A stretch of DNA of 43,120 nucleotides from CAZPRY01 sp964589175 (lineage in GTDB: Bacteria > Fidelibacterota > UBA2242). Shown here one piece after another: positions 34,563-43,120 of this stretch. Under the pieces are notes generated by a model. That model was not told the DNA's origin. It searched no databases and saw nothing but the letters and a program-made list of their open reading frames with translations. How positions within the stretch are numbered: position 1 is the first letter of the stretch; the number at the start of each line of letters is the position of its first letter. Location: NCBI GenBank assembly GCA_964589175.1, contig CAZPRY010000035.1:1-43120 (forward strand), given 5' to 3'. The position numbers were made by a program, and so were the translations under genes.

Positions 34563-36428
34563 GTGAGTTTTACTTTCATGAATCACATTCGGAGCATTCA
34601 CAGGTGCCGACATCCGGTACTTGGCGTTTTCCTCATTTTTTCCCTGTTTCTGACCCGGTTACCCGGATATTCTTACAATGACCGCGACCGGCAGCTGCCC
34701 AAAGCGGATATGGATTTGACAAAAATCCTGCAATATTTTGAAATCTGTGACAGTCTCAGCGCTCCGGATCCCACCCAGGCTATCATTTACGCCCGCCAGG
34801 CGCGCACCATCGCCCGCACCCTTAACGACCCGGAAAATGAAAACAGGGCTGTCTTCCGTATCGGCAAGTGCCTTTACCAATTAAAACAATACGATCAGGC
34901 TATCGCCATTCTGGATAGCAATTTGCAGTATTATACCGGGACCGGCCAGCAGTCCGAAATTGGCGTCGTTCATCGTGAATTGGCCTATGCCTACAATGAT
35001 TCCAAACAGTATGCACCGGCCGCCGAACATTACGGTAAAGCAGCCGAAGTATTCGGAAAGCTCGGTCAAAAGAACGATTTCGCCCGGGCGGCCAACAACG
35101 CCGGCATGATGTACTGGTATCAGGGTGCTCTGGCAAACGCACTGAAATATTATCAGCGATCCCTGGACGCCTTCACGGAATTGGATGACCGGCACTGGAT
35201 GGGTACGGTGCTCAATAACATCGGGACCATTTACTGGGGCATCAGCGAATACAATGAAGCCCTGGACAGTTTCGATCGCGCCTTTAAACTGGCCGAAGAA
35301 ACCGGTAACATCAAAGGCAGTATCCTGAGCCTTAACAATATCGGCCTCGTCTACCAGGAATGGAAAAATTATGATCAGGCCATCGCCCGTCATCAACAAG
35401 CCCTGGAAATGGCTAAAGAGATCGATTTTACGTATGGGATAGCCTATTCTCAAATCAATATCGGGCAATATTACGAATCTCAGAAAGAATACGATAAGGC
35501 CATGGACTCCTATCAGCAGGCCTATCTCAACTACCTGGCCGAGGACCGTTACCTGGGAATCAGCGTAAGCCTGAAACACATCGGCGATATCTATAATTTG
35601 CGGGGACAGTTACCGACGGCCATAGAACATTACAAACTCTCCGAAGACTATGCCGAAAAAGCGCATAATCTGCATCGCAAAGCCATTGTCCTACATGCTC
35701 TTGCTATTGCCTATCAGGAGGTGGGCGAATATGAACTCGCCACCTGGAAAGCGGAAGAAAGTCTCGAAATCTCGAACTCAAACACCTACCAGGACCTGAT
35801 CCGCGACAATTACTTCACCCTTTCGGAGATTGCCGAAAAGCAGGGCAATTACGATGTATCACTGAGTCATTACAAAGCCGCCAAGGAAATTCAGGATCAA
35901 ATCTTCAACGATGAGAAAATCAAGGAGTTCACGCACTTCGAGATTCGCTACAATACCGAAAAAAAGGAACGCGAAAACCAACTGTTACGCAAGGAAAATC
36001 AAATCCAGCAACTCGCTATTTCCCGCGATCGCCTGTACCGCAATTTCCTGGTGGCCATGATTGGGCTAGGCGTCATCATTCTGGGCTTTATCATATTCTG
36101 GAATATGGTCGTGCGTAAGAAAAACAGCCTTTTGACAGAACAGAATATCCAGATTCAAAACATAAACGATCAAAATGCAGAACTCATCCGGGAATTGCAG
36201 GACGCTCTCGATAAGGTCAAGCACCTGCGCGGCCTCCTGCCAATATGCTCCAAATGCAAAAAAATCCGCGACGATCAGGGCTACTGGAACGACGTCGAAG
36301 CCTATGTTCAGAAACACAGCGATGCAAGTTTCACACATGGGATCTGCCCCGATTGCCTCAAAGAGCTCTATCCTGACTACCACGAAGCCATCATGAAAAA
36401 AATAGAAAAACGGAAATCGAACTCCTGA
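34563..36428 (+). CDS. TPR sensor protein with C-terminal four-cysteine module
   Basis: A 621-residue protein. GTG at 34563 is the likely start (GAAGGTGG about 6 bases upstream); an ATG follows at 34578. A signal or membrane anchor (about 17-36) precedes roughly eight TPR units (about 52-440; e.g. NNAGMMYWYQGALANALKYY, NNIGLVYQEWKNYDQAIARH). A coiled coil then leads to a transmembrane helix (494-516), then a second short coiled coil and the module LLPICSKCKKIRDDQGYW with Cys562/565 and Cys595/598 (GICPDC). That module usually ends response regulators, PAS or GGDEF proteins and probably binds zinc. Here the TPRs would be periplasmic and the cysteine module cytoplasmic, without any kinase or receiver. 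The output partner is unknown. Confidence 0.88.
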   Translation: MSFTFMNHIRSIHRCRHPVLGVFLIFSLFLTRLPGYSYNDRDRQLPKADMDLTKILQYFEICDSLSAPDPTQAIIYARQARTIARTLNDPENENRAVFRIGKCLYQLKQYDQAIAILDSNLQYYTGTGQQSEIGVVHRELAYAYNDSKQYAPAAEHYGKAAEVFGKLGQKNDFARAANNAGMMYWYQGALANALKYYQRSLDAFTELDDRHWMGTVLNNIGTIYWGISEYNEALDSFDRAFKLAEETGNIKGSILSLNNIGLVYQEWKNYDQAIARHQQALEMAKEIDFTYGIAYSQINIGQYYESQKEYDKAMDSYQQAYLNYLAEDRYLGISVSLKHIGDIYNLRGQLPTAIEHYKLSEDYAEKAHNLHRKAIVLHALAIAYQEVGEYELATWKAEESLEISNSNTYQDLIRDNYFTLSEIAEKQGNYDVSLSHYKAAKEIQDQIFNDEKIKEFTHFEIRYNTEKKERENQLLRKENQIQQLAISRDRLYRNFLVAMIGLGVIILGFIIFWNMVVRKKNSLLTEQNIQIQNINDQNAELIRELQDALDKVKHLRGLLPICSKCKKIRDDQGYWNDVEAYVQKHSDASFTHGICPDCLKELYPDYHEAIMKKIEKRKSNS

Positions 36429-36877
36429 CAACTGCGGAGACCCAAAGTTCCCGCTTTCCGCTCTCCATCATTGTATTTTCAATTTGCGGCCCGCCTTCAC
36501 CTCCGTGGCGGTGTATCCCAGGACACTCTATCCCCCGACTCCCCGCCCGGCGCGCATTATTGGCTTTGTTCTCACCGACTATTTCCGTAGTTTACCGCAA
36601 CCGCTAATCTTTAGCCGAATTTATTGTGAATCGAAGGATATTGAGCAAACCAAAAAACAAATCATAAATGCAAGGATTGTTTTACAATTCGACCTGCATG
36701 TAACCACGGGGCGTTATAGCGCTCCAAGTGTACATCAAAGAAAAGAAATTACACCGTATTCGAAAAATAAATTCACCATTCACTAAATCAATCAGAGATA
36801 ATAATTCATATCTCATCACGCACAAGCCCTTGGCGCTGCCTAAAAATCAATTCAGGCCGCCTTTTAGAAATTAAATT
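36429..36877. other. Intergenic region before the DEAD-box gene
   Basis: 449 bases with no supported gene. A 100-residue frame at 36484-36786 has no ribosome site or recognisable fold. The last 200 bases are AT-rich and should hold the DEAD-box promoter, but no clear boxes were seen. Confidence 0.45.
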
Positions 36878-38143
36878 ATGTCATTTGAACACTTACATCT
36901 CATCGAGCCGATTCATAAGGCTCTAAAAACCGAAGGCTATTCGGTCCCAACTCCCATACAGGAACGCTCCATTCCGATTATTCTCGAAGGAAAAGACCTG
37001 ATGGGCTCGGCGCAGACCGGTACCGGCAAGACCGCCGCATTTGCCATTCCAATCCTTCAGATTCTCTATAAAAAGCAGAATGCTGAAACGCAACGACGCA
37101 CCGGCCAGCCGACCGGCAGAAAGATCAAAGCCCTGATCGTTACGCCCACCCGGGAATTGGCGATCCAGATCGGCGAAAGTTTTACGGCCTATGGACGACA
37201 TACAGGCCTGAATCATACCGTTGTCTTCGGAGGCGTCTCGCAGGTGCCCCAAACCAATGCTTTGAGAAAAGGCGTGGATATCCTGGTCGCCACCCCCGGC
37301 CGATTACTCGACCTCATGAACCAGAGGTATATCCAGCTTCGGGATCTTGAAATATTCGTACTGGACGAAGCCGACCGCATGCTCGACATGGGCTTCATTC
37401 ACGACGTGAAAAAGATTATCGCCGCACTGCCGGAAAAACGCCAATCCCTGTTTTTCTCCGCAACCATGCCGCCGCCTATTATTACCCTGGCCAGAACCAT
37501 TCTGAACAATCCCGTCAAAGTCGAAATTGAACCGGATAAGGCCACCGGGGAAGCTATCGAACAGTCGCTCTATTTCGTCGATAAAGCCAATAAAAGCGGC
37601 CTGCTCTTTCATCTGCTGAAAGATAAATCCATCGCTACGGCACTGGTGTTTACGCGCACCAAATACGGCGCCGACAAACTGAGCAAGTTCCTCGTCCGAA
37701 ATGCCATCAAGGCGGAGGCGATCCATGGCAACAAATCGCAAGGCGCCCGTCAGCAGGCCCTGAGCAATTTTAAAAACCGAAGAACCCGGGTACTCGTGGC
37801 TTCCGATATTGCCGCGCGGGGACTGGATATCGACGATCTTTCCTGCGTAATCAACTACGAGATGCCGAATATCCCGGAAACCTATATCCACCGGATCGGC
37901 CGTACGGGCAGAGCCGGAGCCACCGGCCTCGCTATCTCTTTCTGTAACGCGGAAGAGGCGGCCTACCTGCAGGGAATCCAGGCGCTCCTGCCGCAACGGA
38001 TACCGGTTATCGAGGACCATCCCTATCCCATGAGGGAGCTGGCCACGGCGCCCCCGCCGCCTGTTCGACGAGCTGCCGTTACTGCCTATTCGGGCAGTAG
38101 TGACCGCAAATTGCACCCCCGGAGATCGCGCCCCCACAGATAA
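36878..38143 (+). CDS. rhlE: DEAD-box RNA helicase (RhlE-like)
   Basis: A 421-residue ATP-dependent RNA helicase for RNA remodelling, such as ribosome assembly or cold adaptation. The Q motif (FEHLHLIEPI, PTPIQ), AQTGTGKT (45-52), PTRELA, GG, TPGR, DEAD (with RMLDMGF), SAT, then the helicase C motifs (LVFTRTK, ARGLDI, HRIGRTGRAG) are all present. The tail after about 385 is short and basic, as in RhlE-type proteins. It appears to be a single-gene transcript. Confidence 0.95.
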   Translation: MSFEHLHLIEPIHKALKTEGYSVPTPIQERSIPIILEGKDLMGSAQTGTGKTAAFAIPILQILYKKQNAETQRRTGQPTGRKIKALIVTPTRELAIQIGESFTAYGRHTGLNHTVVFGGVSQVPQTNALRKGVDILVATPGRLLDLMNQRYIQLRDLEIFVLDEADRMLDMGFIHDVKKIIAALPEKRQSLFFSATMPPPIITLARTILNNPVKVEIEPDKATGEAIEQSLYFVDKANKSGLLFHLLKDKSIATALVFTRTKYGADKLSKFLVRNAIKAEAIHGNKSQGARQQALSNFKNRRTRVLVASDIAARGLDIDDLSCVINYEMPNIPETYIHRIGRTGRAGATGLAISFCNAEEAAYLQGIQALLPQRIPVIEDHPYPMRELATAPPPPVRRAAVTAYSGSSDRKLHPRRSRPHR

Positions 38144-38158
38144 TAAACCAGGTGAAAC

Positions 38159-38193
38159 GGGAGCCTGTCGCCCTATAGGGCAATTCGGCTCCC
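38159..38193. repeat. Nested inverted repeat after the DEAD-box gene
   Basis: GGGAGCC (38159-38165) pairs with GGCTCCC (38187-38193) and encloses GCCC-TATA-GGGC (38170-38181). It lies 16 bases after the stop and could fold as a terminator or barrier hairpin, though the T-run after it is weak (CATCCTTTT). Confidence 0.55.
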
Positions 38194-38682
38194 GAACTTA
38201 GACATCCTTTTACAGACGCTGAACGATTATGAACTGCAATTTCATAAACGGTCAGCGTCCGCTGTTTTCAGACGGAAGGTTGATTGGTTCGGACAGAAGA
38301 CGGGATTCGAATTGCGGCCGCTATTCCTGGTCAGTCTGCGGGAGTTCGCACTGCGGCAGAAGGTTTAGCATCGCAATAGAAACCGCAAGCAATTTTAAGA
38401 AAAGATTGGTGTTCACATCCATGTCCATTTTCAGAAGTCTGATGCTCTGTCGTCTGTATTTTTAGCATTGGCTATAAAGTTTGAGGCTATATGCAGTAAG
38501 GGATTGCGGGCTACATTCATATCCACCGACACAAACACTGATGCGGGGCAGAATGCTTGAAATACCACTGAAATCCTTAAGGATTATACACGTTGTTAGG
38601 GGCTGGCTGTTTTTGTTTCTCGTCATTTTATCTTTCAAATTTTCTTCAATGTCTTCCAGTCCGTGCATTGGCCCATATTTTA
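38194..38682. other. Non-coding junction before the restriction locus
   Basis: About 490 bases between the convergent DEAD-box and HsdR genes, marking the change from moderate GC to AT-rich DNA. Short frames occur on both strands, but none has a ribosome site and a believable translation; one minus-strand frame (MDMDVNTNLFLKLLAVSIAM...) is cut by an in-frame TAG after 35 residues. It is read as gene debris at an insertion boundary. Confidence 0.4.
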
Positions 38683-41535
38683 CTATCCTGTTATTCCATT
38701 AATAAACGTATCGACGAAATTCAAAATCTTTTTAAGGATTCTGTCGCCTACTTTTTTGCGTTCCAATACGGTCGGTTTTTCTACTTCCAATAATTCTAAT
38801 ATCTCATCTCGAAGCGGTACTCTTTCAGCATACAAATAGTCCTCAATGAGTGATTGAGTTTTGTCTGCTGATAGCTTTTCGTCTTTTATAAGTTTATTAA
38901 ATGCTTTTTGCTGTTCTTCATTCCAGAATTTTTCAAACTCTTGCGGAATGTCCTCAGAATCTTTAATTGCCGGCAAATTCGCTTTTATGAATTTCTCTAT
39001 CAATTCCTTTTTGCTTCGTAAATGAACTTCGGTATTCAATAAATTGAAGATTTCTCTTTCGGTTTGTGCTACATCGGCTTTTACTTTCGATTTTAGTTTT
39101 ATTAGCAACTGAATAATGTATGCGACATTGATTTCGTCACGGTGGATTAGTTCCAATTCAAAGTCAACGTCTTCCAAGATTGAAACTTTTTCTTTCTGGT
39201 GATCGCTTTTTACTTTATCGTATAGGTCGAGGTATTTGCTCTTATAATCCTCAAAAAGTTGTTCACCCATTGCCAAATCTGCCCATTTAAAATCGGCAAA
39301 GGCAGTGAGGATGTTTTTTATCCGCATCAGTTCCCTGAATGCTTTGATAAATTCTAACTCGTCATTTTCGGTTTGCAGTCCGTTTACACTGTTTACGGTT
39401 GGTGTAATTTTAAGCAAGAAAATAAAGGCTTCGTTGAATTTCCTAACATAGTCCTCATAAGGTTTCATGATGACAACCTCGATAGCTTCTTTATTGCTAA
39501 ATAAGGTTATCGCTTCATCAGTCGCGTTTTTAAGATTACGGAACGCAACAATATTACCCTGCGATTTCTGTTCGTTCAGTATTCGGTTGGTGCGTGAATA
39601 GGCTTGTATCAGTCCGTGATATTTAAGGTTTTTATCAACATACAAAGTATTTAACGGCGGACTGTCAAAGCCTGTCAGGTACATATTAACCACAAGCAGA
39701 ATATCGATTTTACGTTCCTTGACTTTTTTGGATATATCGTTGTAATAATTGTAAAACGATTCACTGTCTTTGGTTGAGAAATTACTGCCGAACATCTTGT
39801 TGTAATGCTCAATGAACTCGTCGAGTTTCTCCCTACTGTGTGCGTGCAAACCATACAATGCCCTTGGTTCTTCTACTACCGATAATTCTTCGGGAATAAA
39901 CCCATTTGCATCTGCATCATCCTCATTTGCAGCATAACTGAAAATGGTAGCGATTTTTAAATCATGTTGTCCGGCTTCTTTTTTCTTTTGGAAAAGGTCA
40001 TAGTATTTGATCAGTGTTTCAATACTAGCTACGCAAAACATGGCGGTAAATTCTTTGCTATGCGTTTTGCGGTTATGATGGGCTAAAATGTAATCGACAA
40101 TTTTTTCTAACCTTGAAGGAGATTCCATTAACTCTTTTATATCAATGTCTTCTACCTCAATATCAATTTCTGTTGCGGTGTCTCTTTTTCTATATCTACC
40201 AACATATTCAATCGAAAATTTTAAAACATTCTCGTCCTTAATAGCATCGGTAATTACGTATTTGTGCAAACAATCGCCAAATAGTTCTTTCGTAGTGCGT
40301 TTACCCAATTCATTTCTTACAGCATTTTCAGTAAAAATTGGCGTGCCAGTAAAACCGAACAACTGAATGTTATTAAAAAAAGATTTTATGTGGCTGTGCG
40401 TTTCGCCAAACTGCGAACGGTGGCACTCATCGAAAATAAATACGACACGTTCGTCTTTCAGTTTCGCCATTTTACCCAAATACTGTTTTTTGCTGATTGC
40501 AGTATTGAGCTTTTGAATGGTGGTTACAATGAGTTTTGTGTCGTCTGAAAATTGTTTTACCAACGCTTTTGTATTGTCTGTTCCGTCGATGCTTCCTTTG
40601 CTAAAACTGTTGAATTCTTTGGTTGTTTGGTAATCCAAATCCTTCCGGTCAACCACGAAAACTACTTTTTTAACCTTAGGCAAACCGGTAAGAATTTGAC
40701 TGGCCTTGAAAGATGTTAGCGTTTTACCTGAACCTGTGGTGTGCCAAATATAGCCATTGCTTCGGCTATGCATTACCTTGTCAACAAGGGCTTCTGCTGC
40801 ATAATACTGATAAGGTCTTAGCACCATCAGTATTTTTTGGGTTTCGTTCAACACTATGTATTTGCATATCATTTTCAATATGTGGCAAGGTTCTAAAAAA
40901 TCACTGGCAAACCCGTTCAGAATATTTGTAATGCGTTTGTTCTCTTTATCTGTCCAATAAAATGTCTGTTTGAATGATTGAAACCTGTTGTTGGCGTAAT
41001 ACTTTGTATTTACTCCGTTGCTGATTACAAAGATTTGCAGATATTGAAACAAGGCAGAATTTGCCCCGAATGAATGACGTTGATAACGGTTAATTTGGTT
41101 AAAGGCTTCTTTAAGTTCTAGACCACGGCGTTTGAGTTCTATTTGCACCAATGGCAAACCATTAATAAGCAAAGTAACATCGTAGCGGTTTTTGTATTTA
41201 CCTTCGATTGTTACCTGATGCGTAACCTGAAACTGGTTTTGGCACCAATGCTCGGTCTGGATAAACTCGAAATACAGGTTATCTCCGTTATCTCTTACAA
41301 TGTGCTGTTTTTCTCTTAGAGTTTTGGCTTTTTCAAATACCGAACCTTTACTCAGGATATTAAGGACTTTTTCAAATTCTTTGACTGAAAACGAAATATT
41401 ATTATGCTTTTCTAACTGGTTTTTCAGATTGGCAATAAGTTCTTTTTCGTCTTTGATAAGCACCAAGCCGTAATTCAACTTTTGCAGTTGTTCGACCAGT
41501 TGTTCTTCTAATATTTGCTCGGGTTGCTTGCTCAT
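38683..41535 (-). CDS. hsdR: Type I restriction enzyme, motor/nuclease subunit
   Basis: A 950-residue HsdR. The N-terminal nuclease domain shows NRYDVTLLINGLPLVQIELK, with Asp119 and Glu133-Leu-Lys135 as the PD-(D/E)XK residues. The motor domains show HTTGSGKT (265-272), FIFDECHRSQFG (a DECH box), GFTGTPIF and the helicase C part NMYLTGFDSPPLNTLYVD. The C-terminus has helical HsdM-contact sequence. It would cut unmodified DNA after translocation, together with HsdM and HsdS. HsdS lies upstream on the same strand; HsdM is not in the window and should be beyond the right edge. AT-rich Bacteroidota-like composition suggests horizontal gain. Confidence 0.95.
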   Translation of the reverse strand: MSKQPEQILEEQLVEQLQKLNYGLVLIKDEKELIANLKNQLEKHNNISFSVKEFEKVLNILSKGSVFEKAKTLREKQHIVRDNGDNLYFEFIQTEHWCQNQFQVTHQVTIEGKYKNRYDVTLLINGLPLVQIELKRRGLELKEAFNQINRYQRHSFGANSALFQYLQIFVISNGVNTKYYANNRFQSFKQTFYWTDKENKRITNILNGFASDFLEPCHILKMICKYIVLNETQKILMVLRPYQYYAAEALVDKVMHSRSNGYIWHTTGSGKTLTSFKASQILTGLPKVKKVVFVVDRKDLDYQTTKEFNSFSKGSIDGTDNTKALVKQFSDDTKLIVTTIQKLNTAISKKQYLGKMAKLKDERVVFIFDECHRSQFGETHSHIKSFFNNIQLFGFTGTPIFTENAVRNELGKRTTKELFGDCLHKYVITDAIKDENVLKFSIEYVGRYRKRDTATEIDIEVEDIDIKELMESPSRLEKIVDYILAHHNRKTHSKEFTAMFCVASIETLIKYYDLFQKKKEAGQHDLKIATIFSYAANEDDADANGFIPEELSVVEEPRALYGLHAHSREKLDEFIEHYNKMFGSNFSTKDSESFYNYYNDISKKVKERKIDILLVVNMYLTGFDSPPLNTLYVDKNLKYHGLIQAYSRTNRILNEQKSQGNIVAFRNLKNATDEAITLFSNKEAIEVVIMKPYEDYVRKFNEAFIFLLKITPTVNSVNGLQTENDELEFIKAFRELMRIKNILTAFADFKWADLAMGEQLFEDYKSKYLDLYDKVKSDHQKEKVSILEDVDFELELIHRDEINVAYIIQLLIKLKSKVKADVAQTEREIFNLLNTEVHLRSKKELIEKFIKANLPAIKDSEDIPQEFEKFWNEEQQKAFNKLIKDEKLSADKTQSLIEDYLYAERVPLRDEILELLEVEKPTVLERKKVGDRILKKILNFVDTFINGITG

Positions 41536-41561
41536 CGTCTGGACTATGATTTGTTTGATTT

Positions 41562-41972
41562 TTATGATTCCGGTAATTTGAATTTTTTATTGGTAAGCCT
41601 TTTAAAATTTAAGCTCATTTCACCAAAATTTATAAGTAAACCTATTTCCAAATTATATGCCTCTAAATAATTGATGGCTTGTGCAAAATGAACATCTTCT
41701 AATTTCGTGATGGCTTTTAACTCAACCGACACAACCCCTTTCACTAAAAAATCAACTCTTCTTGTTCCAATTTGTTCTTCACGATAAAATATCGGCATTT
41801 CAAACTCACGACTAAATCCAATGCCTGCCAACTGCATTTCTATGGCTAATGCTCTTTGGTAAATCACTTCCTGAAAACCATTGCCCAAGGTTTTATGAAC
41901 CGTCATAGCACATCCAATAATTTTAGATGTCAGTTCAGAATATTTATACTGTGCATTAATCATAGTAATCAT
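41562..41972 (-). CDS. GxxExxY protein
   Basis: A 136-residue protein of the GxxExxY family, named after the motif seen here as GFQEVIY. Other marks are VHKTLGNGFQE, RRVDFLVKGVVSVELKAI and LEAYNLEIGLLINFG. The strand-strand arrangement with DF...VELKA resembles a PD-(D/E)XK nuclease-like fold. Function is not established. A second Met at 41963 is an equally possible start; neither has a clear ribosome site. It lies inside the type I restriction locus, between hsdS and hsdR with 26- and 67-base gaps, so it may be co-expressed with them. Confidence 0.88.
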   Translation of the reverse strand: MITMINAQYKYSELTSKIIGCAMTVHKTLGNGFQEVIYQRALAIEMQLAGIGFSREFEMPIFYREEQIGTRRVDFLVKGVVSVELKAITKLEDVHFAQAINYLEAYNLEIGLLINFGEMSLNFKRLTNKKFKLPES

Positions 41973-42039
41973 TTCATTTTGTCTTAACTGTGATTTGTTT
42001 GATTCTTTTGATTTTTATGAAAATCATAGCTCAGACATT

Positions 42040-43120
42040 TTAACAAAACATATTTTGAAGCAGCCCTTTTTTGTATAACTCGGTTATTTCTATTTGCGAT
42101 TGGATGCGATTTATTTTTTCATCAATGACAGAAAGAATGTTTGCGATTTTGGCTTGTTCATCCTGTTTTGGGTATTCAAAACTCTGCGATGAAATTAAAC
42201 TCCAATCGGCTCTAGGCATTTTAGAACCAGAAGATTTGTTTGCAATCTCTATAAAGGCATCTGTTTGAATAAGCCAATACAAGAAATCATTTGAAACAGT
42301 CAAACCTGTTAAAACCCAGATTTCAGAAGAACATACTCCATCAAAATTAGGTTTAAGAAATTTCTTTAAATATGGTCGTAGCTTCCCAAAGAGCACATCG
42401 CCATTTGCAAATTTATTCTTGATGCTATTCAAATTTGAACCTTCAACATAACCTAACAATTTACCAGTACCAGTTGCTAAGTGTTCCAACTCAATACATT
42501 TAACTGAATATGTTTCCTTTGCAGGATTATATTTTTCTGATTTAATCTTAAATATTTCTCTCAACCTCTTCTTTTCCCACTTCGGAAACTCTTTTCCATT
42601 CTCATCTTTAAATCTCAATTCTTGGGAAAAGAGCTTTTGCATTATGCCTTTTTTGTATTGCTCTAAAAGGATTTTCTTTTGTTTGAGTTCGGTAATTTTC
42701 TTGTCTAAAACCTTGAAGAAAGAAGCAATGCGGGTTTGTTCGGAAATAGTGGGTGCAAATATTCTGTCGTGTAATACATAAGCGTTGTTAATCTTCATAT
42801 CGTTTTTTGCACCTTTCTTTACCAGTGGTCGCAAATAGCGGTTGGTATTGGCATCTAACGAAAAGTAATAATCTAAGAAAGGTCCGTAAGCGTTTTTCTC
42901 TTTAACGTTGTATACAGCATAAAGCGTTGAAACAATTCCTGCTTTACCTTTATTGAGTCTAATAATTCCGAAAGGGTTTGCTTTCAGTGGGCTTTTGGTG
43001 TAAACAATGTCGCCAGTTTCTACAACGTGGTACTGATGCACCGAAACACCTGCATAACTTCGGCCTATAGCGAATTGCAAAAATAATGTCCGATGAATGC
43101 GAAAAAAAGGTAGCTTTTTG
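42040..43120 (-). CDS. hsdS: Type I restriction enzyme specificity subunit, 5' end beyond window
   Basis: The frame is open to the window edge, so the true start is not seen; about 360 residues are visible. It contains the end of the first target-recognition domain (VETGDIVYTKSPLKANPFGI, KGKAGIVSTLYAVY), the central conserved helix (EQTRIASFFKVLDKKITELK), the second recognition domain (KWEKKRLREIFKI, GDVLFGKLRPYL) and the distal conserved helix (EQAKIANILSVIDEKINR). It would direct HsdM/HsdR to the target sequence. The last 30 or so upstream bases encode FFRIHRTLFLQFAI, which does not look like HsdS and coincides with the 31-bp end repeat, so the upstream junction may be chimeric. Confidence 0.88.
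   Translation of the reverse strand, partial: KKLPFFRIHRTLFLQFAIGRSYAGVSVHQYHVVETGDIVYTKSPLKANPFGIIRLNKGKAGIVSTLYAVYNVKEKNAYGPFLDYYFSLDANTNRYLRPLVKKGAKNDMKINNAYVLHDRIFAPTISEQTRIASFFKVLDKKITELKQKKILLEQYKKGIMQKLFSQELRFKDENGKEFPKWEKKRLREIFKIKSEKYNPAKETYSVKCIELEHLATGTGKLLGYVEGSNLNSIKNKFANGDVLFGKLRPYLKKFLKPNFDGVCSSEIWVLTGLTVSNDFLYWLIQTDAFIEIANKSSGSKMPRADWSLISSQSFEYPKQDEQAKIANILSVIDEKINRIQSQIEITELYKKGLLQNMFC
43066..43096 (-). repeat. 31-bp terminal repeat, right copy
   Basis: Opposite-strand copy of 25-55 with one mismatch. Here it falls inside the open frame of hsdS (encoding HRTLFLQFAI), at the point where similarity to HsdS seems to begin. Confidence 0.7.

Noticed and set aside
36484..36786. 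100-residue plus-strand frame before the DEAD-box gene
   Set aside because: No ribosome site, no recognisable fold, and it spans a composition change typical of intergenic DNA.
38590..38625. Possible attC core (CGTTGTTAGGGGCTG) downstream of hsdR
   Set aside because: No complementary box was found at a suitable distance, so the half-site alone is not evidence.
38462..38668. Small frames on both strands in the junction before hsdR
   Set aside because: No start signals; the most protein-like one is interrupted by an in-frame TAG.

Overview
This window (about 43 kb) looks like a bacterial genome fragment from the FCB superphylum. The best guess is a Calditrichota/KSB1/Ignavibacteria-like lineage rather than a classical Bacteroidota. 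The reasons are a secreted protein with a 'YPNPFNP' type IX secretion sorting tail, an alternative Bacteroidota-type GlmU next to GlmS, long FtsX/MacB-type permeases under an NtrC-like regulator with sigma-54 promoters, and moderate-GC core genes separated by much more AT-rich inserts. This placement is an inference; no rRNA or marker gene is present.

Layout. (1) 217-5200, minus: a two-gene alpha-glucan operon, a type I pullulanase then an alpha-amylase-family lipoprotein, closed by a terminator. (2) 5683-8785, plus: a Tat-exported DUF362 protein, a membrane polyferredoxin that appears to start at a rare ATA codon, and a secreted CxxC thioredoxin-fold protein, suggesting an envelope redox module. 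(3) 8869-9368: the wreck of a DUF4369/TlpA-type thioredoxin lipoprotein. (4) 9627-13343, minus: a very AT-rich 1238-residue protein with a Mrr-like nuclease domain, an SF2 helicase and eleven GW-type repeats. It is preceded by an array of four GTTTCT-N6-AGAAAC palindromes and followed by an attC-like inverted repeat. It is the strongest candidate here for an under-described defence gene. (5) 14221-22095: an M13 metallopeptidase whose 3' end plus terminator is duplicated on the far side of an inserted 1.57-kilo-residue secreted protein (LamG, Ig, degenerate and intact gluzincin domains, CBM48-like, esterase, Ig repeats, sorting tail). (6) 22322-25231, minus: glmS and alternative glmU, coupled without a gap, giving UDP-GlcNAc synthesis.

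(7) 25502-33760: a self-contained regulated transporter. A histidine kinase and a sigma-54 response regulator (minus) face a divergent operon HlyD adaptor - ATPase - FtsX-like permease - second ATPase (plus). The operon has a clear -24/-12 promoter. A second candidate -24/-12 element faces the regulator, and a 7-bp-arm palindrome lies between the two as a plausible shared activator site. A strong terminator closes the operon at 33797-33829. (8) 33892-38143: a small Rho-N/SAP-like protein, a TPR signalling protein ending in a four-cysteine module, and an RhlE-type DEAD-box helicase. (9) 38683-43120, minus: an AT-rich type I restriction locus (HsdR, a GxxExxY protein, HsdS cut by the window edge).

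The two ends of the window carry the same 31-bp sequence in opposite orientation (one mismatch), which suggests that a dispersed repeat or rearrangement bounds this fragment. No tRNA, rRNA or CRISPR array was recognised.
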